From: Sulfuriflexus mobilis
GTDB lineage: Bacteria; Pseudomonadota; Gammaproteobacteria; AKS1
NCBI RefSeq assembly: GCF_003967195.1
Contig: NZ_AP018725.1
Coordinates: 2,418,001 to 2,482,000, forward strand
Length of the DNA stretch: 64,000 bases
Direction: 5' to 3'
The translations under genes were made by a program, and so were the position numbers. Below, piece by piece: positions 53,063-62,911 of this stretch. Positions within the stretch are counted from its first letter, which is position 1. Each line of letters starts with the position of its first letter. The notes under the pieces were generated by a model. That model was not told the DNA's origin. It ran no database searches and worked only from the letters and a program-made list of their open reading frames with translations.

Positions 53063-53476
53063 TCAATCCGGGTTGGGAAAGTCACTGGCGTTTTTGCTGA
53101 TCCACTCCATCGCCGCCTGCTCTGCATCCAGCTCCCGTCCCTGTTCGAGCCTGACCTTGCGCCGATAGTGCTCAATATGACAGACCTGCTCGACCATTCT
53201 CATGGTATAGAGGTCCGCACTATTCATAAACTCAACCCCCATGTCATAGCCATTGTCGGTCTCACGACTCCATACGACCCGGGCACGCACTCGCGTATCC
53301 CGATTAGGCATATTCACACGCAAGTCAACAATCGTCCCTGGCAAGAGACTGGCCTGACTCCTGAAACTCAGGCCGCCGTGGCTAATATTAATCAACATCT
53401 CAGGACTACCTTCCGGGTTATTATCCGGACTGACATCAATGGGGATATCAGAGGGGTGCCTGATGAAAGACCGCAT
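53063..53476 (-). CDS. PilZ-domain protein
   Basis: From MRSFIRHPSDIPIDV (ATG at 53476, AAGGA 8 bp upstream) the protein is 137 aa. PilZ c-di-GMP contacts are present: RSFIR (RxxxR) and NISHGGLSF (D/NxSxxG), then RVRARVVWSRE and YDMGVEFM. It can be expected to bind c-di-GMP; its target is unknown. It is one of two c-di-GMP genes in the window. Confidence 0.87.
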   Translation of the reverse strand: MRSFIRHPSDIPIDVSPDNNPEGSPEMLINISHGGLSFRSQASLLPGTIVDLRVNMPNRDTRVRARVVWSRETDNGYDMGVEFMNSADLYTMRMVEQVCHIEHYRRKVRLEQGRELDAEQAAMEWISKNASDFPNPD

Positions 53477-53551
53477 GCATACTGTCCTTTTATTGCCAAT
53501 TACTTTCAGCATAGACAAATGTGATGCGCTTGACTATATCGCCCCTGAAAC

Positions 53552-53579
53552 AAAAAACCCTGCATAAGCAGGGCTTTTT
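53552..53579 (-). terminator. Terminator after the cold shock gene
   Basis: A 6-bp stem (CCCTGC/GCAGGG) with a 4-base loop, flanked by A and T runs, 19 bp after the csp stop. Confidence 0.8.
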
Positions 53580-53598
53580 GCCGTCCGGGGTAAAAGAC

Positions 53599-53802
53599 CT
53601 ATTGCGGGACGACGTTAGTCGCCTGCAGGCCCTTGGGACCCTGTTCAACATCGTAGTTCACACTCTGACCTTCAGCCAGAGATTTGAAACCGTCGCTCTG
53701 TACAGCAGAGAAATGTACAAACACATCATCGCCGCCTTCGTTTGGTTCAATGAAACCAAAACCCTTGGAGTCGTTAAACCACTTCACCTTTCCTGTTGCC
53801 AT
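53599..53802 (-). CDS. Cold shock protein (CspA family)
   Basis: A 67-aa OB-fold RNA chaperone: [20 protein letters not shown] with RNP1, DVFVHFSAV with RNP2, and [18 protein letters not shown]. Full length. AGGAAATAATT stands before the ATG. The 198-bp upstream space to the gene at 54001 could hold the long leader typical of csp genes. CspA/CspC/CspD subtype not fixed. Confidence 0.96.
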   Translation of the reverse strand: MATGKVKWFNDSKGFGFIEPNEGGDDVFVHFSAVQSDGFKSLAEGQSVNYDVEQGPKGLQATNVVPQ

Positions 53803-54000
53803 AATTATTTCCTCGTCTATAACTGGGCTTCCATGCAGAACGAAAGCGGCATTGCATTACCGTAGTTGGTAGATATTGCGTGTAGCCCATACCTCGTTTC
53901 TGCAATACGCCGAGTATATCCCCTAATTCCACCCTATTGCCAATAAGGAAATGCTTAAATAAGCAATACCTAATGTAATGAAAATGCCATGAAAAAAAGA

Positions 54001-54333
54001 CTAACTTGCCGTCAGTTGTGCGGCTGTGACCGGCTGGCCCTCGAGCAACTGTAGCAATAACGGCAACAGGTTTTCACACTGGTGTTGCTCGACATAATAG
54101 TGCATCGCCGCCTTCAGGTGCGCACGCAGGCGACGACTGATCTCTGCATACTTTCCGCCATGCGCGGTAAAATCGGTTTCAAGTTTCTCGGCCGCATCCA
54201 TGAGTGCCTGACGGGCGACCTGCGCGCATTCCGAACCGCCCGGCGGATAGGCCGTCTCGGCGTATTCACGGATGGCGATAGACAAAACGTCCTGCAAGGC
54301 TGCTGGGCATTCAATGCGAAGGGGCCTGGCCAT
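54001..54333 (-). CDS. Hypothetical 110-aa protein downstream of trxC
   Basis: A helical protein (LQDVLSIAIREYAETAYPPG, AHLKAAMHYYVEQHQCENLL) with no signal or membrane segment. It begins 4 bp after the trxC stop, so it is the last gene of htpX-trxC-hypothetical. No family recognised. Confidence 0.65.
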   Translation of the reverse strand: MARPLRIECPAALQDVLSIAIREYAETAYPPGGSECAQVARQALMDAAEKLETDFTAHGGKYAEISRRLRAHLKAAMHYYVEQHQCENLLPLLLQLLEGQPVTAAQLTAS

Positions 54334-54337
54334 AGGG

Positions 54338-54772
54338 CTAGAGCTGTGAGCGTAGCCACTGGCTAAGCGTATTCAGGTCCATCGCCCCGGCCTGGCGGGC
54401 GACTTCACGCCCGCCTTTAAACAGGGCCAGGGTCGGGATACTGCGTATGCCGAATTGCCCGGCCAGCTGCTGCTCAGCCTCGGTATTGACCTTGGCGACG
54501 CGCACCTGCGGTTCGAATTGTGCGGCGGCCTGTTCGAAGACCGGCGCCATCATCTTACAGGGGCCACACCAGGGTGCCCAGAAGTCCACCAGCACCGGAA
54601 TGTCACTGCGGCCGATATGCACCTGGAATGTGGCTGCCGTCAGTTCCAATGGCTTGGCCACAAACAGCGGCTGTTTGCACTTGCCACAGTAGGGTGCCTG
54701 ACTGAGGCGCTCTGCTGGTACACGATTGATGCCGGTGCAGTGCGGGCAAACGATATGTTGTGCATTCGACAT
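54338..54772 (-). CDS. trxC: Thioredoxin 2 (zinc-binding)
   Basis: A 144-aa thioredoxin starting MSNAQHIVCPHCTGINRVP (ATG at 54772). An N-terminal zinc finger (CPHC, CGKC) precedes the thioredoxin fold with VLVDFWAPWCGPCKMMAPVF and SIPTLALFKGG. TrxC reduces disulfides in oxidative stress. An upstream in-frame extension to 54937 lies inside htpX and was rejected. It is 10 bp after htpX. Confidence 0.95.
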   Translation of the reverse strand: MSNAQHIVCPHCTGINRVPAERLSQAPYCGKCKQPLFVAKPLELTAATFQVHIGRSDIPVLVDFWAPWCGPCKMMAPVFEQAAAQFEPQVRVAKVNTEAEQQLAGQFGIRSIPTLALFKGGREVARQAGAMDLNTLSQWLRSQL

Positions 54773-54782
54773 AATGATGACC

Positions 54783-55667
54783 TTAGCGCATGGCGCGCAG
54801 TGCGGCGATACGCTCGCTGATGGGTGGGTGTGACCTGAACAGGTCGCGCATACTACCGGGCTTGCCACCATTGATACCAAAGGCAGCCAGTTGGTCAGGC
54901 AAGGGGCCGGCACCACTGGCGGCATGCAGGCGTTCAAGTGCCGCGATCATTTTCTCGCGCCCGGCCAGTTGCGCGCCACCGGCATCGGCTCGGTATTCAC
55001 GCTGGCGACTGAACCACATGACGATCATCGTCGCGAGGATGCCGAGCATGAGTTGCGCAATGATCGAGGTAATGTAAAAGGCCGGACCATGCCCGCGTTC
55101 CACCTTGAAGACAATACGGTCGACGAGGTGGCCGATAACACGTGAGAAGAAGATCACAAAGGTGTTCACCACCCCCTGGATCAGGGTCAGGGTGACCATA
55201 TCACCATTGGCAATATGACTGACCTCGTGCGCAAGCACTGCCTCGACTTCATCGCGATTCATGTTACGTAGCAGGCCGCTACTCACCGCAACCAGTGCCG
55301 CATCCCGACGCATACCCGTGGCAAAGGCATTCGGCTCGGCGGTATCAAAGATACCGACCTCAGGCATGCCAATGCGCGCCATCTCGGACTGGCGGCGTAC
55401 CGTATTGACCAGCCAACGCTGCTCTTCGCTGCGCGGCTCAGTGATCATCTGCACGCCCATCATGCGCTTGGCCGTCCACTTGGACAGGGCCAACGAGATC
55501 AGGGAGCCACCGAAACCAAATATCGCGGAAAATATCAGTAACGCCTTAAGGTCCAGGTCCACTCCTTGCTGATCGAGCACGCTTTCGATGCCGAGTAATT
55601 GCAGGACCGTGCCAAGCACCAGCAGGATGGCCATGTTTGTGATTAAAAACAGAAAGATGCGCTTCAT
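54783..55667 (-). CDS. htpX: Membrane zinc protease HtpX
   Basis: HtpX degrades damaged inner-membrane proteins. The 294-aa M48 protease has two N-terminal membrane segments (about 5-25 and 38-60), the zinc site [15 protein letters not shown] at about residues 143-157, two further membrane segments and the third ligand region in [15 protein letters not shown]. The layout matches E. coli HtpX. It is first in an operon with trxC, fitting an envelope/redox stress unit. Confidence 0.96.
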   Translation of the reverse strand: MKRIFLFLITNMAILLVLGTVLQLLGIESVLDQQGVDLDLKALLIFSAIFGFGGSLISLALSKWTAKRMMGVQMITEPRSEEQRWLVNTVRRQSEMARIGMPEVGIFDTAEPNAFATGMRRDAALVAVSSGLLRNMNRDEVEAVLAHEVSHIANGDMVTLTLIQGVVNTFVIFFSRVIGHLVDRIVFKVERGHGPAFYITSIIAQLMLGILATMIVMWFSRQREYRADAGGAQLAGREKMIAALERLHAASGAGPLPDQLAAFGINGGKPGSMRDLFRSHPPISERIAALRAMR

Positions 55668-55779
55668 GGATATACCCTGGTAATTAAATCCAAGTCCTTA
55701 TATGGGGCGAACGGCAAGCCCTTTCAAGCCCATCGGCCCCGGTCTGGCAGCTGTTCAGGCGGGCCTGAGCCGGTTTACG

Positions 55780-56028
55780 TCAGATGCGCGGCGCATCTTT
55801 ATCCGGGGGCATTTGCAGGTAGAAACCCTGTTCCACGAGCAGGCGTTGTACCTCTTCGAGATCGGCATTCACCAACTTGCTGCGACTGCCCAGGTCCAGT
55901 TCCATGACCAGCTCCAGTTCGCCGAACATCGTTAACAAGGCCTTCGGTACGCGGGCGAAGTCATCCGCCTTCTCTACATATAAAAATGACTCGGGCTTAC
56001 GCGGCCCCTTGTAGATCGCACAATGCAT
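55780..56028 (-). CDS. ycgL: YcgL-domain protein
   Basis: From MHCAIYKGPRKPESFLYVEK (ATG at 56028) 82 aa, matching YcgL: FARVPKALLTMFGELELVME and EVQRLLVEQGFYLQMPP. Its start shares one base with the stop of the amidotransferase gene (TAATG). YcgL has been connected with RNase D activity in some gammaproteobacteria; here the role is not known. Confidence 0.92.
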   Translation of the reverse strand: MHCAIYKGPRKPESFLYVEKADDFARVPKALLTMFGELELVMELDLGSRSKLVNADLEEVQRLLVEQGFYLQMPPDKDAPRI

Positions 56029-56753
56029 TATCGGTCCTTTAGCGGCGGCTCGTTCAGACCTGCCAGCCAATGTTCAAACAGGCTATCGGCGAGGCGGTGC
56101 AGGGCCGGGATACGTGTCTCGAGATTGTGGCTTATCTCAGCATGCGCCTGATTACAGACGCCGCCTTGCGCAATGTCACCGGCATATAACTTCACCCACT
56201 CCTGCACCATCTCGGCGGTGACCTCAATGTGGAATTGCAGCGCCAGGCTCTTGCCGCAGGCATAGGCCTGGTGCGGGTAACAGGCGCTGCCCAGGAGCAA
56301 CTCGGCACCCGGCGGTAAACTGAAGGTATCACCATGCCAGTGAAAGGCCAGCGGTTCATCCGGTAAATCCGTCAGGGCACGGATCCCACTCGCGCCGTTA
56401 ACCCAATGCAGGGGATGCCAGCCGATCTCCTGGCCGCTCGAACCCTTACTCACCGTGCCACCGAGTGCCTTGGTCAATAACTGGCTGCCCAGGCACACGC
56501 CCAGCATCGGCACCCCGGCCTGATGGGCACGCTGGATGAGGTCGATTTCATCATTGATCCAGGGCAAGGGGTCATTCACGCTCATCGAACCGCCCATGAA
56601 CACCAGACCGGCGACATCATCAAACGCCGTCGGCACGGCATGACCGTCATCAATACAGACGACCTCGTAAGGCCATTGCAGGCGCTCAAGTATGGCGCCG
56701 AGATAGCCGGGCCCCTCACAGGCGATATGGCGGAAAAATCGGATCGGCTTCAT
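56028..56753 (-). CDS. Class I glutamine amidotransferase-like protein
   Basis: A 241-aa protein with the triad: nucleophile in MLGVCLGSQLLTKALGG (Cys about 92), and His/Glu in LALQFHIEVTAEMV. It is of the stand-alone GMP-synthase-like type (GGSMSVNDPLPWINDEIDLI) and may act on a glutamyl compound rather than as a GuaA part. It is coupled to ycgL. Confidence 0.88.
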   Translation of the reverse strand: MKPIRFFRHIACEGPGYLGAILERLQWPYEVVCIDDGHAVPTAFDDVAGLVFMGGSMSVNDPLPWINDEIDLIQRAHQAGVPMLGVCLGSQLLTKALGGTVSKGSSGQEIGWHPLHWVNGASGIRALTDLPDEPLAFHWHGDTFSLPPGAELLLGSACYPHQAYACGKSLALQFHIEVTAEMVQEWVKLYAGDIAQGGVCNQAHAEISHNLETRIPALHRLADSLFEHWLAGLNEPPLKDR

Positions 56754-56797
56754 GTTTACTATCCATCTCTGCGAATCATGGCACTATAATACAGGTT

Positions 56798-57334
56798 ATG
56801 CCTAACCGACTCACATCCCTGCGCACGCTCCTCCTGTCGCTGTTATTGACCTTAAGCGGCTGTGTGGTCCTGCCGATTCACCCCGACAGTATCGAGGACC
56901 CGGCCCTGCTCGAGATCAAGACCGTCTTTGCCAACACGGTTGCAGAAACCCTCAACGACCCCGAACAGCAATGGACCAGCGGCTGGCTCGGCAATATGTG
57001 GGTCAATTTCCACGGCGATAATAACCGTGGGCTATGTTACGAATGGAAGTACCGCATCCATGCCGGGGTGAAAAAAACCGTGGCACGGGTTGGCTGGCGA
57101 ACCACGGGTATTGTCATCAACCAGGGGGCCGAACACGAGCATCATGCCGTGGTTGTATTTGACCCGACACGTGTTGGTAAAAAAGACCTTCTCTCCACAC
57201 CCCGCAACCAACCCGCCTATGTCCTCGACGCCTGGCGACAGGGAAAGGCCGACATTTACCACCTCGCTGACTGGCTGCAACTACCGCAAACCTTAACGGT
57301 TGCGGCAGAAATCATCCCCATATCCACGCCCTGA
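56798..57334 (+). CDS. Putative lipoprotein
   Basis: A 178-aa protein with a signal peptide and lipobox LTLSGC (lipid Cys at about residue 22). The mature part is mixed alpha/beta (NMWVNFHGDNNRGLCYEWKY, GWRTTGIVINQGAEHEHHAV), with no recognised family. It is divergent from the amidotransferase gene. Confidence 0.75.
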   Translation: MPNRLTSLRTLLLSLLLTLSGCVVLPIHPDSIEDPALLEIKTVFANTVAETLNDPEQQWTSGWLGNMWVNFHGDNNRGLCYEWKYRIHAGVKKTVARVGWRTTGIVINQGAEHEHHAVVVFDPTRVGKKDLLSTPRNQPAYVLDAWRQGKADIYHLADWLQLPQTLTVAAEIIPISTP

Positions 57335-57565
57335 ATCACTCTCGGACTTCTCCCGGCTGTTGAAGCCTCAGCTCCGGCAACAAGTAGCCAATATCCATGT
57401 GAATACTGTCTAAATACTTTATAAGATAGGCCGTTGCGGACGAGTTTATCTAAAGTTTGCCTTTGATCAGACGATAGCTTCGGTAGGTGGCTGTAAGAAT
57501 ATTTTTACATAAATTCAGGTTTACCACCCCCTGTACACAACACTCGTCTTAAGGAGACATTCAAC

Positions 57566-57985
57566 ATGAAAAGATTTGTATCCACATTGTTCACCGCATT
57601 CTGTGGCCTCGCGCTCATGACATCGGTGCAGGCGGCAGGCAAGGTCTCGCCGACCAGTGTCGATGGCGCCAAGACCGTGAATGCCGCAGAGTCGAAGGCC
57701 TTATTCGACAAGGGCGTTGTTTTCCTTGATGTCCGCTCAGACAAGGACTGGAATGCCGGCCGTATCCCTGACGCCATTCATATCGAGCTAAAGAAGCAGC
57801 TCAACGAAGACAGCATGGCTAAAGAAATCAAGAAAGGTGATGAAGTTGTTATTTACTGTAATGGCGAGAGTTGCCTGCGTAGTTCGAAGGCCGCTGCCAA
57901 GGCAGTGGGCTGGGGTTACAGCAAGGTCTACTACTTCCGCGATGGCTACCCTGCCTGGAAGGCCGCCGGATACCCGGTTGAGTAA
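57566..57985 (+). CDS. Periplasmic rhodanese
   Basis: A 139-aa protein with a signal peptide (residues 1-23, ending SVQA) and a rhodanese domain: VVFLDVRSDKDWNAGRIPDA and the active-site loop CNGESCLRSS (about residues 95-104). Two cysteines in the loop differ from the CRSG type. It probably handles sulfane sulfur outside the inner membrane. It is 34 bp before the chemoreceptor gene. Confidence 0.9.
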   Translation: MKRFVSTLFTAFCGLALMTSVQAAGKVSPTSVDGAKTVNAAESKALFDKGVVFLDVRSDKDWNAGRIPDAIHIELKKQLNEDSMAKEIKKGDEVVIYCNGESCLRSSKAAAKAVGWGYSKVYYFRDGYPAWKAAGYPVE

Positions 57986-58019
57986 ATAACTGACAAGTTT
58001 TAAAGGAACAGGAATTATC

Positions 58020-59891
58020 ATGAGCCTGCGTGCAAAAATCACCATCGGTGCCATCATTGTCACACTCCTGGTCTCGATCACCCAGATCGCTACCAGCCTG
58101 TTATCACAGGGGCATATCGAAAACATGTTCGCCGATGCCACGATTACCGGTAAATCCGTGCTGTGGAAGAAGATCATCGCCAGTCAGATGGAGAAGATGA
58201 TCCCCGGCACATCGGCACTGGCACGTGACCGTGCAACGCGTAAGGCCCTGCTCAATAAGGACACCGTGGCACTCAAGGAAGGTGCCACGACCACCTTCAA
58301 CTTGTTATCTGCCTCCAATGTCATTTCCCGGATGCAGATTGTCGGCCTTGAAGGCGAGGTGATGTTTTCCGCACCCGGCAGCTTCCAGGGCAAAACAAAA
58401 AAATTACTTGTCACGCAGGCTATCCAGGAAGGCAAGATCGTGCGCGGCCTTGAACGTGATGATGACGGACGGCTTATGGCCGTGGTTGCATTCCCGCTCA
58501 CTATGCGTGGCAAGCCTATTGGTGTAGGGGTATTTGCGCGCAACCTGCAGGACGCCATTGAAGATTTCAAGATCAATGACTATTCAGAGATAATCATTGT
58601 CAGTGAGGCAGGCGACAGTGAATACAGCACCACGCCGGATTATCTTGCGAAGCTCAATATTGAATTACCCGCCCTGGGCAAGAGCAGCTTGCAAAGGGTC
58701 AACATGGATAAAACTATCGATGCCGTGAGCATACTGCCAATCATTGATAATAATGGTATAGCGCTTGCCCATCTGATTAGCGCCAAGGATTATACTGAAC
58801 AATATACTGCACGTCAGAGCACCAATATGCTTGCCTATGGTTTGACCGCGGCAATAGTCATCATCGCCCTGACTGGCCTGTACTTCTATATGCGCTATAT
58901 GCTCAAACCACTCAACGCAGTCGTTAGCAATCTGAACAAGATTGCTGCGGGGAACCTGACTGATGATATTGAAGTCACCTCAAATGATGAAATTGGTCAA
59001 TTGCAGTATGCCATGCATCAGACCACTGTACAGTTACGCGATATTATCCAACTCATCAACATTATCTCCGGACGGCTTGGCACATCCTCCAATGAGATGG
59101 TCTCTATTACCCAGACAACACAAAGTAGCATCCAGGAGCAACAATCCGGCATTGCGCAGGTCGCTACGGCTATGAACGAAATGTCGGCTACCGTAATCGA
59201 AGTGGCACGAAATGCCCATAGCGCTGCCGAGGCGGCACATAATGCCGATAATGAAGCCAACAATGGTCAAACCGTAGTCAATGCCACTATCAGTTCCATT
59301 CAGCAACTTGTTAATGAAGTTGAAAATGCCAGCGATGTGATTAATGAAGTCCGTAGTGATAGCGATGCCATTGGTACCATCCTGGATGTCATTCGCGGCA
59401 TCGCTGAACAAACCAATCTACTCGCCTTAAATGCCGCAATTGAGGCGGCCCGCGCGGGTGAACAGGGGCGTGGTTTTGCCGTGGTTGCCGACGAAGTCAG
59501 GACACTGGCCAGCCGTACCCAGGAATCAACCAATGAGATTCAGGGAATGATAGAAAAATTGCAATCCGGTATTCGCAATGCGGTAACGACTATGGAACAG
59601 AGTCGCGAGCGGGCCGGGCAGACGGTTGAGCAGGCCAGCAAGGCTGACCAGTCACTGCAAACTATTACCAGTTCTGTCAGCACCATTAATGACATGAATA
59701 CGCAAATCGCCAGTGCTGCAGAACAGCAAACAGGCGTCGCCGAAGAGATCAACCGTAATGTTGTAGAGATCAACCATATATCAGAAAGTAATGCCGAGGG
59801 GGCTAACCAGATACTGGCCGCCAGTGAAAACCTGAATCGCCTGACAGACGAACTAAATAGTGTCGTTCATCGCTTTCAAATTAGTGAATAA
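58020..59891 (+). CDS. Methyl-accepting chemotaxis protein
   Basis: A 623-aa chemoreceptor with a first membrane segment at about residues 8-28, a periplasmic sensor of about 240 residues with a Cache-like layout (MQIVGLEGEVMFSAPGS, DGRLMAVVAFPLTMRGKPIG), a second segment at about 275-297, HAMP, and a complete signalling domain ([20 protein letters not shown]). It may be co-transcribed with the periplasmic rhodanese. Ligand unknown. Confidence 0.95.
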   Translation: MSLRAKITIGAIIVTLLVSITQIATSLLSQGHIENMFADATITGKSVLWKKIIASQMEKMIPGTSALARDRATRKALLNKDTVALKEGATTTFNLLSASNVISRMQIVGLEGEVMFSAPGSFQGKTKKLLVTQAIQEGKIVRGLERDDDGRLMAVVAFPLTMRGKPIGVGVFARNLQDAIEDFKINDYSEIIIVSEAGDSEYSTTPDYLAKLNIELPALGKSSLQRVNMDKTIDAVSILPIIDNNGIALAHLISAKDYTEQYTARQSTNMLAYGLTAAIVIIALTGLYFYMRYMLKPLNAVVSNLNKIAAGNLTDDIEVTSNDEIGQLQYAMHQTTVQLRDIIQLINIISGRLGTSSNEMVSITQTTQSSIQEQQSGIAQVATAMNEMSATVIEVARNAHSAAEAAHNADNEANNGQTVVNATISSIQQLVNEVENASDVINEVRSDSDAIGTILDVIRGIAEQTNLLALNAAIEAARAGEQGRGFAVVADEVRTLASRTQESTNEIQGMIEKLQSGIRNAVTTMEQSRERAGQTVEQASKADQSLQTITSSVSTINDMNTQIASAAEQQTGVAEEINRNVVEINHISESNAEGANQILAASENLNRLTDELNSVVHRFQISE

Positions 59892-59897
59892 ACCTGC

Positions 59898-61472
59898 CTA
59901 GGCCTGTTCGAAATAGTGTTTGAGGTAGTCATCCAGACTCTCCTTATCCTCGGCCTCGCGTTCCTGTTGCTGTAACAGGGACTCCTTAACGGCCAGGTCA
60001 AGCAACTCCTTATGCGCAGTATCCGTAGTCAAGTTGCTGAAGTATTCATGGTGCTCATGGGACTTGCGTTGGGCAAAATGATAAAAACCTTCGCCGTTAT
60101 CCCGCATCTCGGCCAGCATACGTGCCGAGGGGGTTAGCGCCGGGTCAAGCACGGCGGCACGCTGCTGTGCCAGTGCCCGCGAATAGGGTTTGTCTGGCAG
60201 GGAATTATCCATGTACTCACAGACCGCCTGCATTGCCTCGCAAATCTCAAGCCCCCAGTCACGCAGACTGATCTCACCATCACGGCGCACAAGCATCAGC
60301 CCGGGCTCACGGCCGCGGTGGGCGACGTTAAGTTCATTTTGATCAATGGCAACACGCTCTTCGGCATTAATGAGTGGACTGTCCTGTAACAGACAATACA
60401 ACATCAGGGCCTCGAGGAAGTACAGTTGGGTTTCGTTAATACCCAGTGGCTCGAAGGCATTCACATCAAGCGAGCGCAGTTCGATGTAACGCACACCTCT
60501 GCGCCGGAGGGCCAGCACCGGCATCTCATTCTTTTCGGTGATCTGCTTGGGGCGTACGGTACTGTAATATTCGTTTTCAATTTGCAGAATATTGGCATTC
60601 AGTTGCCGGTATTTACCGTCCACCTTGACACCAATCTTTTCATACTCGGGACACGGTGTGTTGATCGCACACGTCAGGCTCTCGGCATAACTGGCCAGGC
60701 TATCGTAATTGGCCTTGATACCCGTTTCGTTTTCCTTGTTATTCTGGTAACCAATATCGCCCATGCGTAGCGAGGTCGCATAGGGTTCGTAATAGGTATT
60801 CTCGTCAAACTCACTCAAGGTAGTGGGTTTACCGGCAAGAAAGGATTTGCATACTGCGGGTGAGGCACCAAATAAATAGGGTACCAGCCAGCCGATACGC
60901 TGCAGGTTCCGTAACATAGAAAAGTAACTGGCAGAGATGAAATCACCCAGGGCTTGTTGATCGGCAATAGCAGCCTGGTATTGCGGCCAGAATGCGTCGG
61001 CAAAGGAAAAATTATAATGGACCCCGGCAATGACCTGCATCACCCGGCCATAACGGTAGCCGAGACCACGACGGTAAATGGTCTTCATCATCCCCGCGTT
61101 GGAATGACCGTATTGTGCGATGGGTATACTTGTCTCGCCAGCCACCACGCAAGGCATGCTGGTGGCCCAGAGGATTTCTTCGTCAAGTTTCTTATAAACA
61201 TACTGCTGTACATCACCAAGGAAGCCCAGCGCCTCAGCCACTCGTGTGAATGGTGGGGTAATAAACTCCAGCAGGGCCTCGGAATAATCCGTTGTGATAT
61301 AGGGATGGGTCAATGCCGAACCGAGCACGGCCGGGTGGGGGGTATTGGCAATACCACCGTCCCTGTTGACGCGCAAAGTTTCTTTCTCCAGACCGATGAG
61401 ACTCTGGTTGAGTAACTGACTGTCTACAGTCTTAACCAGTTTGTGTAAGCGTTGTGTGTAGTGCGATGACAA
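59898..61472 (-). CDS. gshA: Glutamate-cysteine ligase
   Basis: GshA makes gamma-glutamylcysteine, the first step of glutathione synthesis. The 524-aa protein matches the gammaproteobacterial type: LIGLEKETLRVNRDG, HPYITTDYSEALLEFITPPF, GVHYNFSF and RYIELRSLDVNAFEP. The reading frame has no ATG near the N-terminus; TTG at 61472 starts SSHYTQRLHKLVKTV. gshB is not in the window. Confidence 0.96.
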   Translation of the reverse strand: MSSHYTQRLHKLVKTVDSQLLNQSLIGLEKETLRVNRDGGIANTPHPAVLGSALTHPYITTDYSEALLEFITPPFTRVAEALGFLGDVQQYVYKKLDEEILWATSMPCVVAGETSIPIAQYGHSNAGMMKTIYRRGLGYRYGRVMQVIAGVHYNFSFADAFWPQYQAAIADQQALGDFISASYFSMLRNLQRIGWLVPYLFGASPAVCKSFLAGKPTTLSEFDENTYYEPYATSLRMGDIGYQNNKENETGIKANYDSLASYAESLTCAINTPCPEYEKIGVKVDGKYRQLNANILQIENEYYSTVRPKQITEKNEMPVLALRRRGVRYIELRSLDVNAFEPLGINETQLYFLEALMLYCLLQDSPLINAEERVAIDQNELNVAHRGREPGLMLVRRDGEISLRDWGLEICEAMQAVCEYMDNSLPDKPYSRALAQQRAAVLDPALTPSARMLAEMRDNGEGFYHFAQRKSHEHHEYFSNLTTDTAHKELLDLAVKESLLQQQEREAEDKESLDDYLKHYFEQA

Positions 61473-61587
61473 AATACCGGCATCCAGTCGAACAGAACCA
61501 TCAGCCCTGTTCAGAAATCGTTATATGAGTGGGGGATTCTATACTGACTGCATGGGAGATTCATCCCTGCGAGTAATGCGGCGAATA

Positions 61588-61833
61588 CTAGCCAAGTCGT
61601 GCATCGGCCAGGAGTATCACTGTATTTCCTTCAGCCTCTTCCGTCTCTACCATGCGACGCGCACTGCGCATGGCCTCCATACGGTTCTCATAGGTGGCAA
61701 TATACAATACCGTGCCATCGAGCCTGTGTGCCATGGTATAGCCATAGCTCTCCTCGCGCACCTCAATGACGTGCGTACCGGCAGGGTATTTTTTATTTTC
61801 TATCTTTACCTTCACGACCTGGTTTATCCTCAC
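61588..61833 (-). CDS. Hypothetical small protein
   Basis: About 81 aa from a GTG at 61833; GTG at 61815 or 61887 are alternatives and no ATG is available. The core YPAGTHVIEVREESYGYTMA and AMRSARRMVETEEAEGNTVI gives a strand-helix layout. It lies between gshA and the BASS transporter. No family recognised. Confidence 0.5.
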   Translation of the reverse strand: MRINQVVKVKIENKKYPAGTHVIEVREESYGYTMAHRLDGTVLYIATYENRMEAMRSARRMVETEEAEGNTVILLADARLG

Positions 61834-61989
61834 TTCTCGCTTATATAAAGCTATCGACCAGAAACAACAAATATTTAGCCCTTGCACATGAACATTTAGC
61901 CTTATTAGTCAGTATGTTAGATTCCATGACAGGGGCGCTACGGCGCGAATTGTAGCACCTCCACGGCCTTTGCAAGTAGTGGCGTTCAC

Positions 61990-62892
61990 ATGACCCGCAC
62001 ATTGTTTCCCCTCTTCGCCATTGGCCTCTCACTAATGGCCTGGTGGCTACCTGCCCCCTTCATGGCGCTAAAACCGGCGATTGTGCCCCTGCTGGCCGTC
62101 ATCATGCTGAGTATGGGGCTGAGCCTGCGGTTTGAGGACTTCAGTCGTACCCTCAAACGGCCGTGGCTCATTGGCCTGGGTATGCTCCTGCAATTTGGCA
62201 TCATGCCCCTGGCCGCCTACCTGATTGCCCGGCAACTGGGCCTGGCAATGGAGCTGCTGGTGGGCATGGTGCTGGTAGGTGCCAGTGCCGGCGGTACGGC
62301 CTCGAACGTGATCTGTTACCTCGCTAAGGGTGATGTGGCACTTTCAATTACCCTGACGACGGTCTCGACCCTGCTTGCCGTCATCGCCATGCCGGGCCTG
62401 ACCTGGCTGTACCTCGGGCAAAGCATCCCGGTGCCTTTTGTCGAAATGCTGGTCAGTATAATAAAGATTGTCATCCTGCCTGTGCTGCTGGGTGTAATAC
62501 TGAACCGCTTCTTGCACCGGGCGTTGAAAAAGATTCAGTTCCTCTTTCCTGTCATCGCCGTCAGTGCCATTGTTGTGATCATCGCCATTATCGTTGCCCT
62601 CAACAGTCAGCGCCTGGCACAGGTTGGCCCCGCCCTGTTACTCGCTGTGGTCCTGCACAACCTTATCGGCCTGCTTGCCGGTTATGGCATCGCCGGCCTG
62701 CTGGGCTATGATGCGCGTATCCGTCGCACCCTGGCGATTGAAGTGGGTATGCAGAATTCCGGACTGAGTGTGGCACTGGCAATTAAATACTTTTCTGCTG
62801 CGACGGCACTACCCGGCGCATTATTCAGTATCTGGCACAATATTTCCGGATCACTACTTGCCAGTTGGTGGACTCGCAAACACAGGAAATAA
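61990..62892 (+). CDS. Bile acid:sodium symporter family transporter
   Basis: A 300-aa inner-membrane protein with about nine or ten hydrophobic segments and BASS-family marks: VGASAGGTASNVICYLAKGD (the sodium-site loop), LAIEVGMQNSGLSVALA. Members carry organic acids with sodium; the substrate is unknown. The gene stands alone. Confidence 0.9.
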   Translation: MTRTLFPLFAIGLSLMAWWLPAPFMALKPAIVPLLAVIMLSMGLSLRFEDFSRTLKRPWLIGLGMLLQFGIMPLAAYLIARQLGLAMELLVGMVLVGASAGGTASNVICYLAKGDVALSITLTTVSTLLAVIAMPGLTWLYLGQSIPVPFVEMLVSIIKIVILPVLLGVILNRFLHRALKKIQFLFPVIAVSAIVVIIAIIVALNSQRLAQVGPALLLAVVLHNLIGLLAGYGIAGLLGYDARIRRTLAIEVGMQNSGLSVALAIKYFSAATALPGALFSIWHNISGSLLASWWTRKHRK

Positions 62893-62911
62893 ATGCCTCA
62901 GCCTTGTCGCA